Shown here piece by piece: positions 1-7,599 of a stretch of 18,916 nt of DNA (position 1 is its first letter; the number at the start of each line of letters is the position of its first letter). The stretch is from NCBI GenBank assembly GCA_040275305.1, contig JBEOJY010000018.1, positions 1-18,916 of the forward strand, written 5' to 3'. The notes beneath the pieces are model-generated. The model made no database searches. It was not told the origin of the DNA and saw only the letters and a list, made by a program, of their open reading frames with translations. The stretch is from JBEOJY01 sp040275305. Lineage in GTDB: Bacteria; Pseudomonadota; Alphaproteobacteria; UBA9219. The translations under genes and the position numbers were made by a program.

Positions 1-165
1 CCCTCGCCCTCCATAGGAGGGAGAGGGGTTTGGGGTGAGGGTGGAGTCTGGATTCATGCGATAGACTCGCCCCCTCACCCCAACCCTCTCCCCCTCACGG
101 GGGCGAGGGAGTCGCGCCTGTCTTGTGGCAATGACTCGCCAACTCTTGATCTGCGATGAGTATAT
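1..165. repeat. G-rich palindromic repeat, family A copy 1 (cut by window edge)
   Basis: Two long C/G-rich arms, about 1-47 and 73-112, are near reverse complements and can form a large imperfect hairpin. The right flank (117-160) carries the family end CCAACTCTTG followed by a purine-rich tail. The same end recurs at 9909-9951 (inverted), 13919-13962 and 18452-18493 (inverted). The whole block matches the reverse complement of about 9909-10075 with only scattered differences. The left end lies outside the window. No coding potential is visible. It is a non-coding dispersed repeat. Confidence 0.85.
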
Positions 166-319
166 CATCAAAATTCCGCCACATTCCCAGCTAAACTGTG
201 CAGAAATAGGCCTCTGTTCTTGACGGCCACTGGGAATCTCCGTTCGCGAGCGCAGCCGGGATCCCCGCAACGCTGATTACTCCAGAAACAATCTCATACC
301 CTCAGAAGGGAGGCAAACA
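166..319. other. Intergenic leader before the first gene
   Basis: No gene is visible between the repeat and the first start codon. A TTGACG hexamer occurs near 223, but no convincing -10 lies at the right distance. A strong ribosome binding site (GGGAGG, 308-313) sits just before the ATG at 320. Nothing else can be supported here. Confidence 0.5.
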
Positions 320-598
320 ATGGCCAACCTCAACCCGTTTCATTTCGCAAAAATCTTGAACCCCAACCTAGCGCTTGCCGCCCTCGCCAGCGCCACCCCG
401 CATGGCGAGTTCAAAGCCTATGTTCGGCTCGCTAAATCTGGACGCTATCCCGCTTCGCTCAAATCCACGCGCGTCTGCGCAAATGGCCTTATCAAAGGAC
501 GTATCGCCTGCAGCCAAATCCGAGCGCTCGCAGCCGATTCCAACGTCGTCAGCATCGAGCTGCGCGAGCACATAGCGTTAGCCTCTGGCGCGCGCTAG
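320..598 (+). CDS. Small hypothetical protein (92 aa)
   Basis: This 92-residue protein starts at an ATG with a strong GGGAGG ribosome binding site 6 bases upstream, which argues it is a real gene. It has no clear signal peptide, although the first 25 residues are fairly hydrophobic and alanine-rich. The C-terminal half contains GRIACSQIRALAADSNVVSI. That pattern (a 'G-R-I-x-x-S-x-I-x-A-L-A-A' helix, then a 'N-V-V-S-I-E' strand) resembles the small alpha/beta propeptide-like domains found ahead of subtilisin-type proteases. The resemblance is from memory and weak, and no protease is attached or adjacent. The gene lies 92 bp before mscL on the same strand. Function is unknown. Two other-frame ORFs overlap it, but only this one has a Shine-Dalgarno sequence. 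Confidence 0.65.
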   Translation: MANLNPFHFAKILNPNLALAALASATPHGEFKAYVRLAKSGRYPASLKSTRVCANGLIKGRIACSQIRALAADSNVVSIELREHIALASGAR

Positions 599-690
599 AA
601 AACTAGTCTACGCTCGCCGGAAAATACTATAACCTGCGAGAGAGGCGCAAGTATGGCCTCTTGTCCACCTAACCAGCGGAGCGTAGAGCC

Positions 691-1125
691 ATGGGCCTTT
701 TGAAAGAATTCCAAACCTTCGCCGCGCGCGGCAATGTTTTTGACCTCGCGGTTGGCGTCATCGTGGGTGCCGCATTCGGCAAAATCGTCACGTCTTTTGT
801 CAATGACGTAGTAATGCCTCCTATTGGGCTATTACTTGGAAAAGTGGATTTCTCAGGCCTTTTTATCAATATGTCCGACAAGCCCTACGAAACCCTGGCG
901 GCAGCCAAGGCGGCAGGAGCGCCGACGCTCAACTATGGCTTGTTCGTCAACACATTGATCGACTTTCTGATCGTCGCGTTCGTGATCTTCCTGATGGTAA
1001 GGCAAATCAACAAGATAGTCGCTAAACCAGCCGCAACGACCAAGGAATGCCCACGCTGTATCTCGGCAATCCCGCTCAAGGCAACCAAATGCCCCCATTG
1101 CACAGCGGACATTTCGCCAACATAG
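691..1125 (+). CDS. mscL: Large-conductance mechanosensitive channel MscL with C-terminal zinc ribbon
   Basis: MscL is a homopentameric inner-membrane channel that opens under membrane tension to release solutes during hypo-osmotic shock. The N-terminus shows the family signature: an amphipathic start (MGLLKEFQTFAARGN), then the pore-lining TM1 with VGVIVGAAFGKIV at about 21-33 and DVVMPPIG at 39-46. TM2 is at about 84-104, followed by a cytoplasmic tail. The 144-residue length is normal. The tail ends in CPRC (120-123) and CPHC (134-137), a compact zinc-ribbon-like pair in place of the simple helical bundle of E. coli MscL; similar tails are known in other alphaproteobacterial MscL proteins. 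The ATG follows a GGAGCG ribosome binding site. It looks monocistronic, since the next gene starts 164 bp later with its own leader. Confidence 0.97.
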   Translation: MGLLKEFQTFAARGNVFDLAVGVIVGAAFGKIVTSFVNDVVMPPIGLLLGKVDFSGLFINMSDKPYETLAAAKAAGAPTLNYGLFVNTLIDFLIVAFVIFLMVRQINKIVAKPAATTKECPRCISAIPLKATKCPHCTADISPT

Positions 1126-1289
1126 CGTCGGAACGCAGCCGCCTAAGGCGCACAAAAAACCTTGCTTTTCCTAATGTTTTTCTCTTTTATGGCACGGCAA
1201 GAACGCGCGGCTGAACCGCTGCGCCGAATGATCGAAATGACTGATGGCTGCTAGAATCGTACGCTCGCCATGTTCTGAGGAAATTATTC

Positions 1290-2240
1290 ATGAAAGCCGT
1301 TATACATACCGTTGCCTTGCTGGGGCTCGCTTTGGGCATGATAACCGCCGTGGCTATGCCGTCGGAAACTTGGGCCAAGAGCGGCAAAACCCACCACGCC
1401 CGCGCAAACGCAAATCACCCCGCGAAGAAAATATCGCCAGCAAAGCAAGCGCAAACGCGCCTGTCGAATCTTGGCTACTACGCCGGAAAGATCGACGGCC
1501 AGATAGGCCCTAAAACCAAGGCCGCGATCAAAGCCTTCCAGAAAGATCAGGGCATGAAGCCAACTGGCGTTGTGAATGCCAGCCTGCTCGCGACGCTGTC
1601 CGCAGCCGACCGTTCGCGCGCCATGGCCTCGCTCCCCCTAACGCGCAAGAATGGCCAAAGCCGCTACGGCGACGTGTTTGATCTGAAAGACATCATCAAC
1701 GGCATTGGCGCGACCGAAGAAGACAACACGCCGCAAAAAGACTATGACGCGACGCGCCCCGATTTTTACGGATATTACGAACAGGAATTAAGCGATGTCG
1801 CTTCGTCTTATGACATGACCGGCGACGGCCTCGGCGGCGGCACATCTCACCCGCTCGTCAGCCGCTTTGCCAAGCTCGACGTCATCGAAGGAACCGATCA
1901 AGGCAAGCGCCGCTACACGGTCATGCTCAACGAGCGCCCGATTCTGCTCGCCGAAAACCAGCCGACCGTAATCGGCATCTCGCGCACCTTCCGCCTTGGC
2001 GCGGAAGACGCCATTATCTTCTCGGCCTACAACGGCGACGGCTCGGCATGCGGATTTCGCCACTATCTGCTGTCGATGCGCGATGGCGCAAGCCAGCTCC
2101 TGAAGATCGGCAACTGCACGCGCGGCTATCAGGCCCATATCGCTAACAACTCGTTGTTCATAGTCTTCCCCGAAGCCGACAACGGACGCTTGATCGGTGC
2201 GACCTGGCGGTACGAACGCGGCAACGTGACAAGACTGTGA
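1290..2240 (+). CDS. Exported protein with N-terminal peptidoglycan-binding domain
   Basis: The protein has 316 residues. Residues 1-29 form a classical signal peptide: a lysine, then a hydrophobic core of about 18 residues ending near ETWA. A lysine- and alanine-rich linker follows. Residues 50-103 form a PG_binding_1 domain, recognised by QTRLSNLGYYAGKIDGQIG, KTKAAIKAFQKDQG and a final LLATL helix; this domain binds peptidoglycan non-covalently. The remaining 210 residues, rich in beta-type sequence and with two cysteines (in SACGFRH and GNCTRGYQ), have no domain I recognise. No catalytic hydrolase motif was seen, so it may be a periplasmic wall-anchored protein rather than an enzyme. GAGGAA at 1277-1282 supports the start. 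The gene ends 20 bp before a MITE-like element. Confidence 0.85.
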   Translation: MKAVIHTVALLGLALGMITAVAMPSETWAKSGKTHHARANANHPAKKISPAKQAQTRLSNLGYYAGKIDGQIGPKTKAAIKAFQKDQGMKPTGVVNASLLATLSAADRSRAMASLPLTRKNGQSRYGDVFDLKDIINGIGATEEDNTPQKDYDATRPDFYGYYEQELSDVASSYDMTGDGLGGGTSHPLVSRFAKLDVIEGTDQGKRRYTVMLNERPILLAENQPTVIGISRTFRLGAEDAIIFSAYNGDGSACGFRHYLLSMRDGASQLLKIGNCTRGYQAHIANNSLFIVFPEADNGRLIGATWRYERGNVTRL

Positions 2241-2260
2241 TCAATATTCGCATTCCGTTT

Positions 2261-2496
2261 CGTAACTCCCAAGCTTAACTTTGAGGTTACGTAGACAAAC
2301 AATGCGGAAAGCGCCGTCATCGCGAGCGAACGCGAAGCGATCCAGAGTCGGTGGCGATGCCCTGTGGAACTCTGAATTGCTTCGTCGCCTGAAGGAGGCT
2401 CCTCGCACATGACGGCGTTCATTGCGCGTTTAAGGAAATTATCTGGTTTGACTATAGTATTGTTTGTATGCCCCTGAGTAGAACTTGGGAGTTACG
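2261..2496. repeat. MITE-like element with 13-bp perfect terminal inverted repeats
   Basis: CGTAACTCCCAAG (2261-2273) and its exact reverse complement (2484-2496) bound a 236-bp non-coding segment. Nested inside is a palindrome of the type common in alphaproteobacterial genomes: CGTCATCGCGAGCGAA...GATCCAGAG on the left (2315-2348) and CTCTGAATTGCTTCG...CATGACGGCG on the right (about 2370-2416). A further inner pair, GACAAACAAT near 2293 and ATTGTTTGT near 2459, is also inverted. The flanks (ATTCCG and CGGAAT) extend the symmetry. No transposase is encoded. The same terminal motif bounds 9886-10292. It separates the peptidoglycan-binding gene from the exported protein at 2529. Confidence 0.8.
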
Positions 2497-2528
2497 GAAT
2501 CGTCACCACATCATCGCCGAGAAACAAC

Positions 2529-3083
2529 ATGCGCGCATCAATTCTTCCCAAGCTGTTCATGATCGTTCTCATAGCGATGACGGCATTGACCGCCGCGTCA
2601 CGTCCATCGCAAGCCGAAACGCTCGATGATCAATCCATACAAGCGCTTTACGCAAGTCTGGAAACGGACATCAAGGATAAATTAAGAATGCGGCAACAAG
2701 TGGAAACCCGGATGGCCGACAACTACGTCCTAAAACTTGATCAAAGCACGATAACGAACGGCTTGCCGCCGCACCGTTCAACGACAACGCTGAATAAACA
2801 GGATATGATCAAAAGCGTCATGAAGAGCTACGACTCGATATCGATCGAAAATAGCAAATACGAAATATTCGACATAAAATACTCGCAAGATAAAAAAGTC
2901 GCCTACGTCAGGAATACGGTATCCACGTCTGGGGCCCTCCTGATGCCGGGCAACAACAACAACAGCTTGCCGATGACACGTTACAAAGACGTGGAAAAAT
3001 GTCAGGAAGCGTTAACCTTGGTCGAAGGCACGATAAAATTCCTGCAAACCGCCTGCGACAGCCAGCTTATGATAAGTCAATAA
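2529..3083 (+). CDS. Exported hypothetical protein (184 aa)
   Basis: Residues 1-29 form a signal peptide with a long hydrophobic core (LFMIVLIAMTALTAA) and a plausible signal peptidase I site after SQA, giving a mature periplasmic protein of about 155 residues. The mature part starts with a charged helical segment (about 36-65) and continues with alternating strand-like stretches (YEIFDIKYSQ, KVAYVRNTVS). This layout resembles small NTF2-like or SnoaL-like cone folds, but only by shape. Two cysteines near the C-terminus (EKCQEAL and QTACDSQ) could form a disulfide. The ribosome binding site is weak (GAGAAA before the ATG). The stop codon TAA at 3081-3083 is immediately followed by the terminal repeat of a palindromic element. 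Function is unknown. Its base usage is less G+C-rich than that of its neighbours. Confidence 0.75.
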   Translation: MRASILPKLFMIVLIAMTALTAASRPSQAETLDDQSIQALYASLETDIKDKLRMRQQVETRMADNYVLKLDQSTITNGLPPHRSTTTLNKQDMIKSVMKSYDSISIENSKYEIFDIKYSQDKKVAYVRNTVSTSGALLMPGNNNNSLPMTRYKDVEKCQEALTLVEGTIKFLQTACDSQLMISQ

Positions 3084-3253
3084 CAGTCGTTCCGGATTGT
3101 TTCCATGCCGCGCAAAGAGGGCTGTCATTGCGAGGAGCCGTAGGCGACGCGGCAATCCAGAACCCTATAGGACTGCTCTTATGGCTCTGGATCGCGTCGC
3201 TTCGCTCGCGATGACGATGCTTGTGGAATGTACGGAAATTATTGGGGACGACT
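3084..3253. repeat. MITE-like palindromic element between two convergent stop codons
   Basis: The imperfect ends AGTCGTTCCGGATTGTTTCC (3085-3104) and the reverse complement of 3234-3253 agree at 15 of 20 positions. Inside is a hairpin-forming core. Its left arm (3124-3161, TCATTGCGAGGAGCCG...ATCCAGAA) pairs imperfectly with its right arm (3184-3216, CTGGATCGCGTCGC...GATGACG). The right arm closely resembles the core arm at 2315-2348, so the core is a dispersed repeat. The element fills exactly the gap between the TAA of the upstream gene and the TAG of glmU. The hairpin could serve as a bidirectional transcription terminator, although no long T-tract is present. Confidence 0.72.
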
Positions 3254-4603
3254 CTATCTGTGTCCCTTGCGCGAAGCCCTGAACCGCGCCGCGCGATTCT
3301 GAAGATTAACCTGCTTCCCCCGCGCAATGGCGATGGCATCCGCCGGAACATCGTGCGTAATCACGCTACCCGCGCCGATAATGGCCCCGTCGCCAACCGA
3401 AACAGGGGCCACCAGCGACGTATCCGATCCCACGAACACGCCCGCCCCGATTTCTGTTCTGAACTTGCTGAACCCATCGTAATTACAGGTGATTGTCCCT
3501 GCGCCGATATTCGTCCCCGCGCCCACAAAAGCGTCGCCGATATAGGACAGATGATTGATCTTAGCGCCAACGCCAATTTCCGCTTTCTTGATCTCGACGA
3601 AATTGCCGATATGCGCACTTGCGCCAATGACCGCCCCAGAACGCAGCCGCGCATAAGGCCCAATCGACGCGCCCCGCGCCACCTTCGCGCCTTCAAGATG
3701 GCAGAACGCGCGAATCTCGACGCCATCCTCGACAACCACCCCCGGCCCAAAAACGACATGCGGTCCCAGCGAAACATCGCGGCCAAGAACGGTATCGAAA
3801 GCGAGAAAGACCGTCTCCGGCGCCTGCATGGACACGCCGTCCAACATCGCCTTGCGCCGCAACCGCGCCTGCATCAGCGCCTCGGCCTGCGCGAGATCCA
3901 CCCGCGTATTGACGCCCAGAACCTCTTCGGCGGAAATCTCGACGACCGCGCAAGCCGCGCCGTCTTGCCGCGCCAACGCGACGCAATCCGTCAAATAATA
4001 CTCGCCCTTGGCATTCGCGCAGCCAATCCGGTCGAGCAGGGGCCACAACCGCGCAGCCTCGAACAGCATCGCGCCCCCGTTGCAAAGCGTCGTCGCGCGT
4101 TGCTCGCGGGTCGCGTCTTTCTCCTCGACGATCTGCAAAAGATTCCCCTGCCCGTCGAGCGCAAGTCGTCCATAACCGAAGGGATCGTCAGGGGTAAACC
4201 CCGCCACGATGATCGCAGCGCCAGTCTCGCGCCGCCGCGCCTGCAAGCGCTGGAGTGTCTGCGCCGTCACCAACGGCGTATCGCCGAACAAAACCGCGAC
4301 ATCGCCCTCAAATCCGCGCAAAGCCTCACGCGCGGCCTTGACCGCGTCTCCTGTCCCCTGCGGCTTCGCCTGAACGACGCAACCATGCGGCGCGACGGCA
4401 GCCTCCACCGCCGCCATGCCGGACGCGACCACCACGACGATCTTCTGCGCGCAAGCCTGCTCGCAAGCCGTCAGCACATGCCGGATCATCGGCGAATGCG
4501 CGACCGGGTGCAACACCTTGGGCAAATCGGAGCGCATGCGCGTCCCCTGCCCTGCGGCCAACACCACGCAAGCAAGCGAAGGAAAAGATGTAGTGTCACT
4601 CAT
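3254..4603 (-). CDS. glmU: Bifunctional N-acetylglucosamine-1-phosphate uridyltransferase / glucosamine-1-phosphate acetyltransferase
   Basis: GlmU makes UDP-GlcNAc, the precursor of peptidoglycan and lipopolysaccharide: it acetylates glucosamine-1-phosphate, then transfers UMP from UTP. The N-terminal pyrophosphorylase domain has the nucleotide-binding signature LAAGQGTRMRSDLPKV (15-30), then QGTGDAV and GDTPLV. The C-terminal half is a left-handed beta-helix of hexapeptide repeats, with RLRSGAVIGASAHIGNFVEI, NHLSYIGDAFVG and the conserved NIGAGTITCNYDG. Its 449 residues match the family length, so it is complete. The start ATG has only a weak ribosome binding site. glmS, often its neighbour, is not beside it. 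The stop codon touches a palindromic repeat. A long plus-strand ORF over the same bases is a shadow. Confidence 0.98.
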   Translation of the reverse strand: MSDTTSFPSLACVVLAAGQGTRMRSDLPKVLHPVAHSPMIRHVLTACEQACAQKIVVVVASGMAAVEAAVAPHGCVVQAKPQGTGDAVKAAREALRGFEGDVAVLFGDTPLVTAQTLQRLQARRRETGAAIIVAGFTPDDPFGYGRLALDGQGNLLQIVEEKDATREQRATTLCNGGAMLFEAARLWPLLDRIGCANAKGEYYLTDCVALARQDGAACAVVEISAEEVLGVNTRVDLAQAEALMQARLRRKAMLDGVSMQAPETVFLAFDTVLGRDVSLGPHVVFGPGVVVEDGVEIRAFCHLEGAKVARGASIGPYARLRSGAVIGASAHIGNFVEIKKAEIGVGAKINHLSYIGDAFVGAGTNIGAGTITCNYDGFSKFRTEIGAGVFVGSDTSLVAPVSVGDGAIIGAGSVITHDVPADAIAIARGKQVNLQNRAARFRASRKGHR

Positions 4604-4713
4604 GGGGCGTGAATCCTTGAAGCATCATCACGCCCTTGTGCCACATCCCATCCCGATGCGCCAGAGCATGAAAAGATAAAGACAGCAAGCCCCCACCGCC
4701 CTCGCGAAAGCGC

Positions 4714-5559
4714 TCAAAATTTGGCAGCGCGCAAAGTCCCCTCCGGATTCTGAACATACTCTTTTGGTCTAACGGGAAGCCTCTCCTGCGCAGTCGCGCT
4801 AATATACAAGGCGGAGGCCGTCATAAGCTCTAACGCCGCCTGAGATTGTTCGTAGCTGCCCACAGAAAAAGATAATCTCCATCCCTGCGGCAAAGCTTCG
4901 CCCTTCGAAAGACTATGAGTATCGCACAAGACGCCCAACTTTTCTGCCGCCTGCTCAAGATATGCGCTAGCGTCGGCGCCTTTTTGACTCAATTTGTCTA
5001 TTTGCGTTTGGAGACGATGGAGCTCTCCTTGACTCAATTGTCCACGTTGAGCCGCCTCCAAATTCTTTACCAACAATTTATGCTCAGACGAATCAACTGG
5101 GGTAATGCGGCTTTCATATTTAATGGTCTTGGAAACCCACTGTTCTGCCCCAATCCCAACTAACGCATCAATTTCTAAAGGCTCTTCATCCGACTTATGG
5201 GGAACAATGACGAACTCCGCCCACTTGTCATACCTTCTGTTCAAATCCGCATTGGAATTAACGGACAAAGTCTGCCTTAAGGCCTCCGCCCACTGTTGCG
5301 CGGAATCTGGTTCCGGAACTTGGTATAACCCCCGGAATTGCATATGATCGTGAGAATTCCCCGGCTTGCCGTTATCCATAAACGCACAAACGGCCATCAA
5401 ACGACTCGCCTCATTGACATAAGTCGAGAACCCGATGGGAAGAACATCCCCTGCGCCATCCAAACGAACTGCCTCGGCTGGCTTCATATTCACGCACCCC
5501 GCCACAGAAAATGCGAGTGCGACGCCAGATGCGGCTCCAAGAAATTTCCCCATAACCAT
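4714..5559 (-). CDS. Predicted lipoprotein, unknown function (281 aa)
   Basis: The N-terminus is a lipoprotein signal: a short basic start, a hydrophobic stretch (FLGAASGVALAFSVAGC) and a lipobox VAGC that places the lipidated cysteine at residue 22. Residue 23 is Val rather than Asp, so the outer membrane is the likelier destination. The mature protein is about 260 residues. It has one charged, probably coiled-coil region around 165-200 (NLEAAQRGQLSQGELHRLQ and following). No known domain was recognised. AGAGGG 8 bases upstream supports the ATG at 5559 over the ATG two codons later. The gene lies 110 bp upstream of glmU on the same strand but may not be co-transcribed with it. Codon usage is more relaxed than in glmU, consistent with an accessory gene. 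Confidence 0.8.
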   Translation of the reverse strand: MVMGKFLGAASGVALAFSVAGCVNMKPAEAVRLDGAGDVLPIGFSTYVNEASRLMAVCAFMDNGKPGNSHDHMQFRGLYQVPEPDSAQQWAEALRQTLSVNSNADLNRRYDKWAEFVIVPHKSDEEPLEIDALVGIGAEQWVSKTIKYESRITPVDSSEHKLLVKNLEAAQRGQLSQGELHRLQTQIDKLSQKGADASAYLEQAAEKLGVLCDTHSLSKGEALPQGWRLSFSVGSYEQSQAALELMTASALYISATAQERLPVRPKEYVQNPEGTLRAAKF

Positions 5560-5588
5560 GTATACGACCCTCTATTTATTACCATCAT

Positions 5589-5617
5589 ATTTCACTAATA
5601 TTTGGCATATAAATCAA
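5589..5617 (-). promoter_or_regulatory. Possible promoter for the lipoprotein gene
   Basis: On the minus strand, TTGATT (5612-5617) and TGAAAT (5589-5594) are separated by 17 bases in an A+T-rich stretch. Each matches its consensus at four of six positions. Transcription would begin near 5582 and give a short leader with the AGAGGG ribosome binding site. This is a weak, pattern-based call. Confidence 0.35.
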
Positions 5618-5893
5618 GTTCTCACACGCCGCAAGCAGGATCATTAGTTGCATAGCGCAATATGCCTGACTAAATGCGCCTCCCAAGCCGCAAACGAAGT
5701 CATCATAACGACAGTAATTGGTCAATAAGCTGGAAATTACGACGAGAATAACGCCAAACCGCGCGCGGCTTGATCGAAATGCCGCATCGCGCTATGCAGA
5801 TAAAGGGGTTCTGGCTTGACGGAAAATGGATTCCATCCACGCAATCAAGCTACGAGAAACCACACAGGTCTTGGGTCACTTCAGGGGGTATTG
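5618..5893. other. Intergenic region between divergent lipoprotein and purH genes
   Basis: No gene, repeat or convincing riboswitch is visible here. A TTGACG occurs near 5816 and a TTGATC near 5770, but neither has a good -10 at 16-18 bases. The last bases hold the purH ribosome binding site (AGGGGG, about 5883-5888). The purH promoter must lie here, but I cannot place it. Confidence 0.45.
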
Positions 5894-7477
5894 ATGTCCA
5901 CTTCTCATAAAATTGCGCGCGCGATCATTTCCGTCTCCGACAAGACGGGACTTGTGGAACTGGCGCGACAACTCGCGGCGCAAGGAGTGGAAATTTTGTC
6001 AACCGGCGGCTCGGCGGAAAAACTCCGGCAAGCCAACATCCCCGTAATCGAAGTCAGCGACTACACCGGTTTTCCCGAAATGATGGATGGCCGCGTCAAA
6101 ACCCTCCACCCGCGCATCCACGGCGGCATCTTGCAACGCCGCGACGACAAAGAACATCGCATCGCCGCGCAGAAGCATAACATCCCGCCGATCGACCTCG
6201 TGGTCGTGAATCTATATCCCTTCCGCGAAACCGTCGCCAAAGGCGCTGATTTCGCGACCTGCGTCGAAAACATCGACATCGGCGGTCCCTCCATGGTCCG
6301 CGCCGCCGCGAAGAATCACGAAAGCGTTGCGGTCGTAGTTGATCCTGCGCAGTACGAAGACCTTCTGAACGAACTAAAAGAAAACAACGGCAGCACCTCG
6401 CCGGACTTCCGCAAAGCCCTTGCCGCCAAAGCCTACGCCCACACCGCAAGCTACGACGCGGCGGTAAGCGGCTGGTTCGCGGAGCAGCTCGGCGAAGAAT
6501 ATCCCGAAACGCTCGCGTTCGCCGCGACGCGCCGCCAATCTCTGCGCTATGGCGAAAACCCTCACCAGTCCGCCGCCTTTTATGTGACCGAGCCTGCGCA
6601 AATCGGCATTGCCGGAGCCATTCAGGTGCAGGGCAAGGAACTCAGCTACAACAACATTAACGACACCGACGCCGCCTTCGATCTTGTTTCTGAATTCACG
6701 GCCACCCCAGCGGTCGCCATCATCAAGCACGCCAACCCCTGTGGCGTCGCCCTCGGTCCCGACCTGTCCACAGCCTATGCGCGAGCGTTAGCCTGCGACC
6801 CCGTCAGCGCCTTCGGCGGCATCATCGCCTGTAACCGCCCGCTCGACGGCGCAACTGCCGCCAAAATTGCGGAACTTTTCGTCGAAGTCGTCATCGCGCC
6901 CGACATGGACAATGAGGCCAAAGAGATTCTCGGCATCAAGAAAAACATGCGCCTCCTTCTGACCCGCAAAATGCCGAACCCCGCCGCCCGGCTCCGCACC
7001 GTCAAAAGTGTAACCGGAGGCTTCCTTCTGCAGCAACGGGACGACACAGTGCTAGATCCCGCAAAGATCGAATATGTGACACGCCGCAGACCTTCGGACG
7101 AGGAGCTTCGCGACCTGTTCTTCGCCTTCACGGTCGCCAAGCACGTCAAATCGAACACTATCGTCTACGCGAAGGATTGCGCGACCGTCGGCATCGGCGC
7201 GGGCCAGATGAGCCGCGTGGACAGCGCGCGCATAGCGGCCCGAAAAGCCGAGGAAGCCGCTAAAGCCGCCGGACTTCCTGAACCCCTGACCCACGGCTGC
7301 GTCGCGGCCTCGGACGCCTTCTTCCCCTTCGCGGATGGCCTCCTGTCCGCCATTGAGGCAGGGGCCACCGCCGTCATCCAGCCCGGCGGCTCCATGCGCG
7401 ACCCCGAAGTCATTCAAGCCGCCGACGACGCCGGAATCGCCATGATCTTCACCGGCATCAGGCATTTCAGGCATTAG
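5894..7477 (+). CDS. purH: Bifunctional AICAR formyltransferase / IMP cyclohydrolase
   Basis: PurH carries out the last two steps of de novo purine synthesis, converting AICAR to FAICAR with 10-formyl-THF and then closing the ring to IMP. The N-terminal MGS-like cyclohydrolase domain has SVSDKTGL (13-20), STGGSAEKL and MMDGRVKTLHPRIHGG (63-78). The transformylase domain has RYGENPHQSAAFY, the catalytic Lys278-His279 pair in IIKHANPCG, then TIVYAKDCATVGIGAGQMSR and a terminal QPGGSMRDPEVI motif. The protein has 527 residues, the usual length. I chose the ATG at 5894 because it has an AGGGGG ribosome binding site and begins at the conserved N-terminus; an in-frame GTG/TTG-type extension back to 5816 has neither. 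A half repeat element begins 14 bp after the stop. Confidence 0.98.
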   Translation: MSTSHKIARAIISVSDKTGLVELARQLAAQGVEILSTGGSAEKLRQANIPVIEVSDYTGFPEMMDGRVKTLHPRIHGGILQRRDDKEHRIAAQKHNIPPIDLVVVNLYPFRETVAKGADFATCVENIDIGGPSMVRAAAKNHESVAVVVDPAQYEDLLNELKENNGSTSPDFRKALAAKAYAHTASYDAAVSGWFAEQLGEEYPETLAFAATRRQSLRYGENPHQSAAFYVTEPAQIGIAGAIQVQGKELSYNNINDTDAAFDLVSEFTATPAVAIIKHANPCGVALGPDLSTAYARALACDPVSAFGGIIACNRPLDGATAAKIAELFVEVVIAPDMDNEAKEILGIKKNMRLLLTRKMPNPAARLRTVKSVTGGFLLQQRDDTVLDPAKIEYVTRRRPSDEELRDLFFAFTVAKHVKSNTIVYAKDCATVGIGAGQMSRVDSARIAARKAEEAAKAAGLPEPLTHGCVAASDAFFPFADGLLSAIEAGATAVIQPGGSMRDPEVIQAADDAGIAMIFTGIRHFRH

Positions 7478-7491
7478 GAAGAGACCATATG

Positions 7492-7575
7492 ACCCTACAG
7501 ACAAACACATTGATATTGCAGGAAAAATAAGCCGCAAGAGTCATGCCCGCGAAGGCGGGCATCCATCTCCCGGCG
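7492..7575. repeat. Truncated half of a CTACCCTA-type palindromic element
   Basis: The sequence from ACCCTACAG (7492) through TTGCAGGAAAAA to TCATGCCCGCGAAGGCGGGC matches the reverse complement of about 18756-18826, which is the right half of the full element at 18581-18827. A short perfect hairpin (ATGCCCGC, loop GAAG, GCGGGCAT; 7543-7562) lies at its inner end. The other half is missing, so it appears truncated. It occupies almost all of the gap between purH and the WD40 gene. Confidence 0.7.
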
Positions 7576-7599
7576 TTGAAACTAGGAATATCCTCGCTC

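Noticed and set aside
1126..1190. Possible mscL terminator (CGCC-TAA-GGCG followed by A-rich DNA)
   Set aside because: The stem is only four base pairs and is not followed by a T-run on the coding strand.
3221..4612. 463-codon plus-strand ORF opposite glmU
   Set aside because: It is antisense to a complete, well-conserved GlmU, is very rich in Arg/His/Pro and has no recognisable domain. It is a shadow of a G+C-rich gene.
5816..5893. 26-codon N-terminal extension of PurH
   Set aside because: It has no Shine-Dalgarno sequence and no family conservation; the ATG at 5894 has both a good site and the conserved start.
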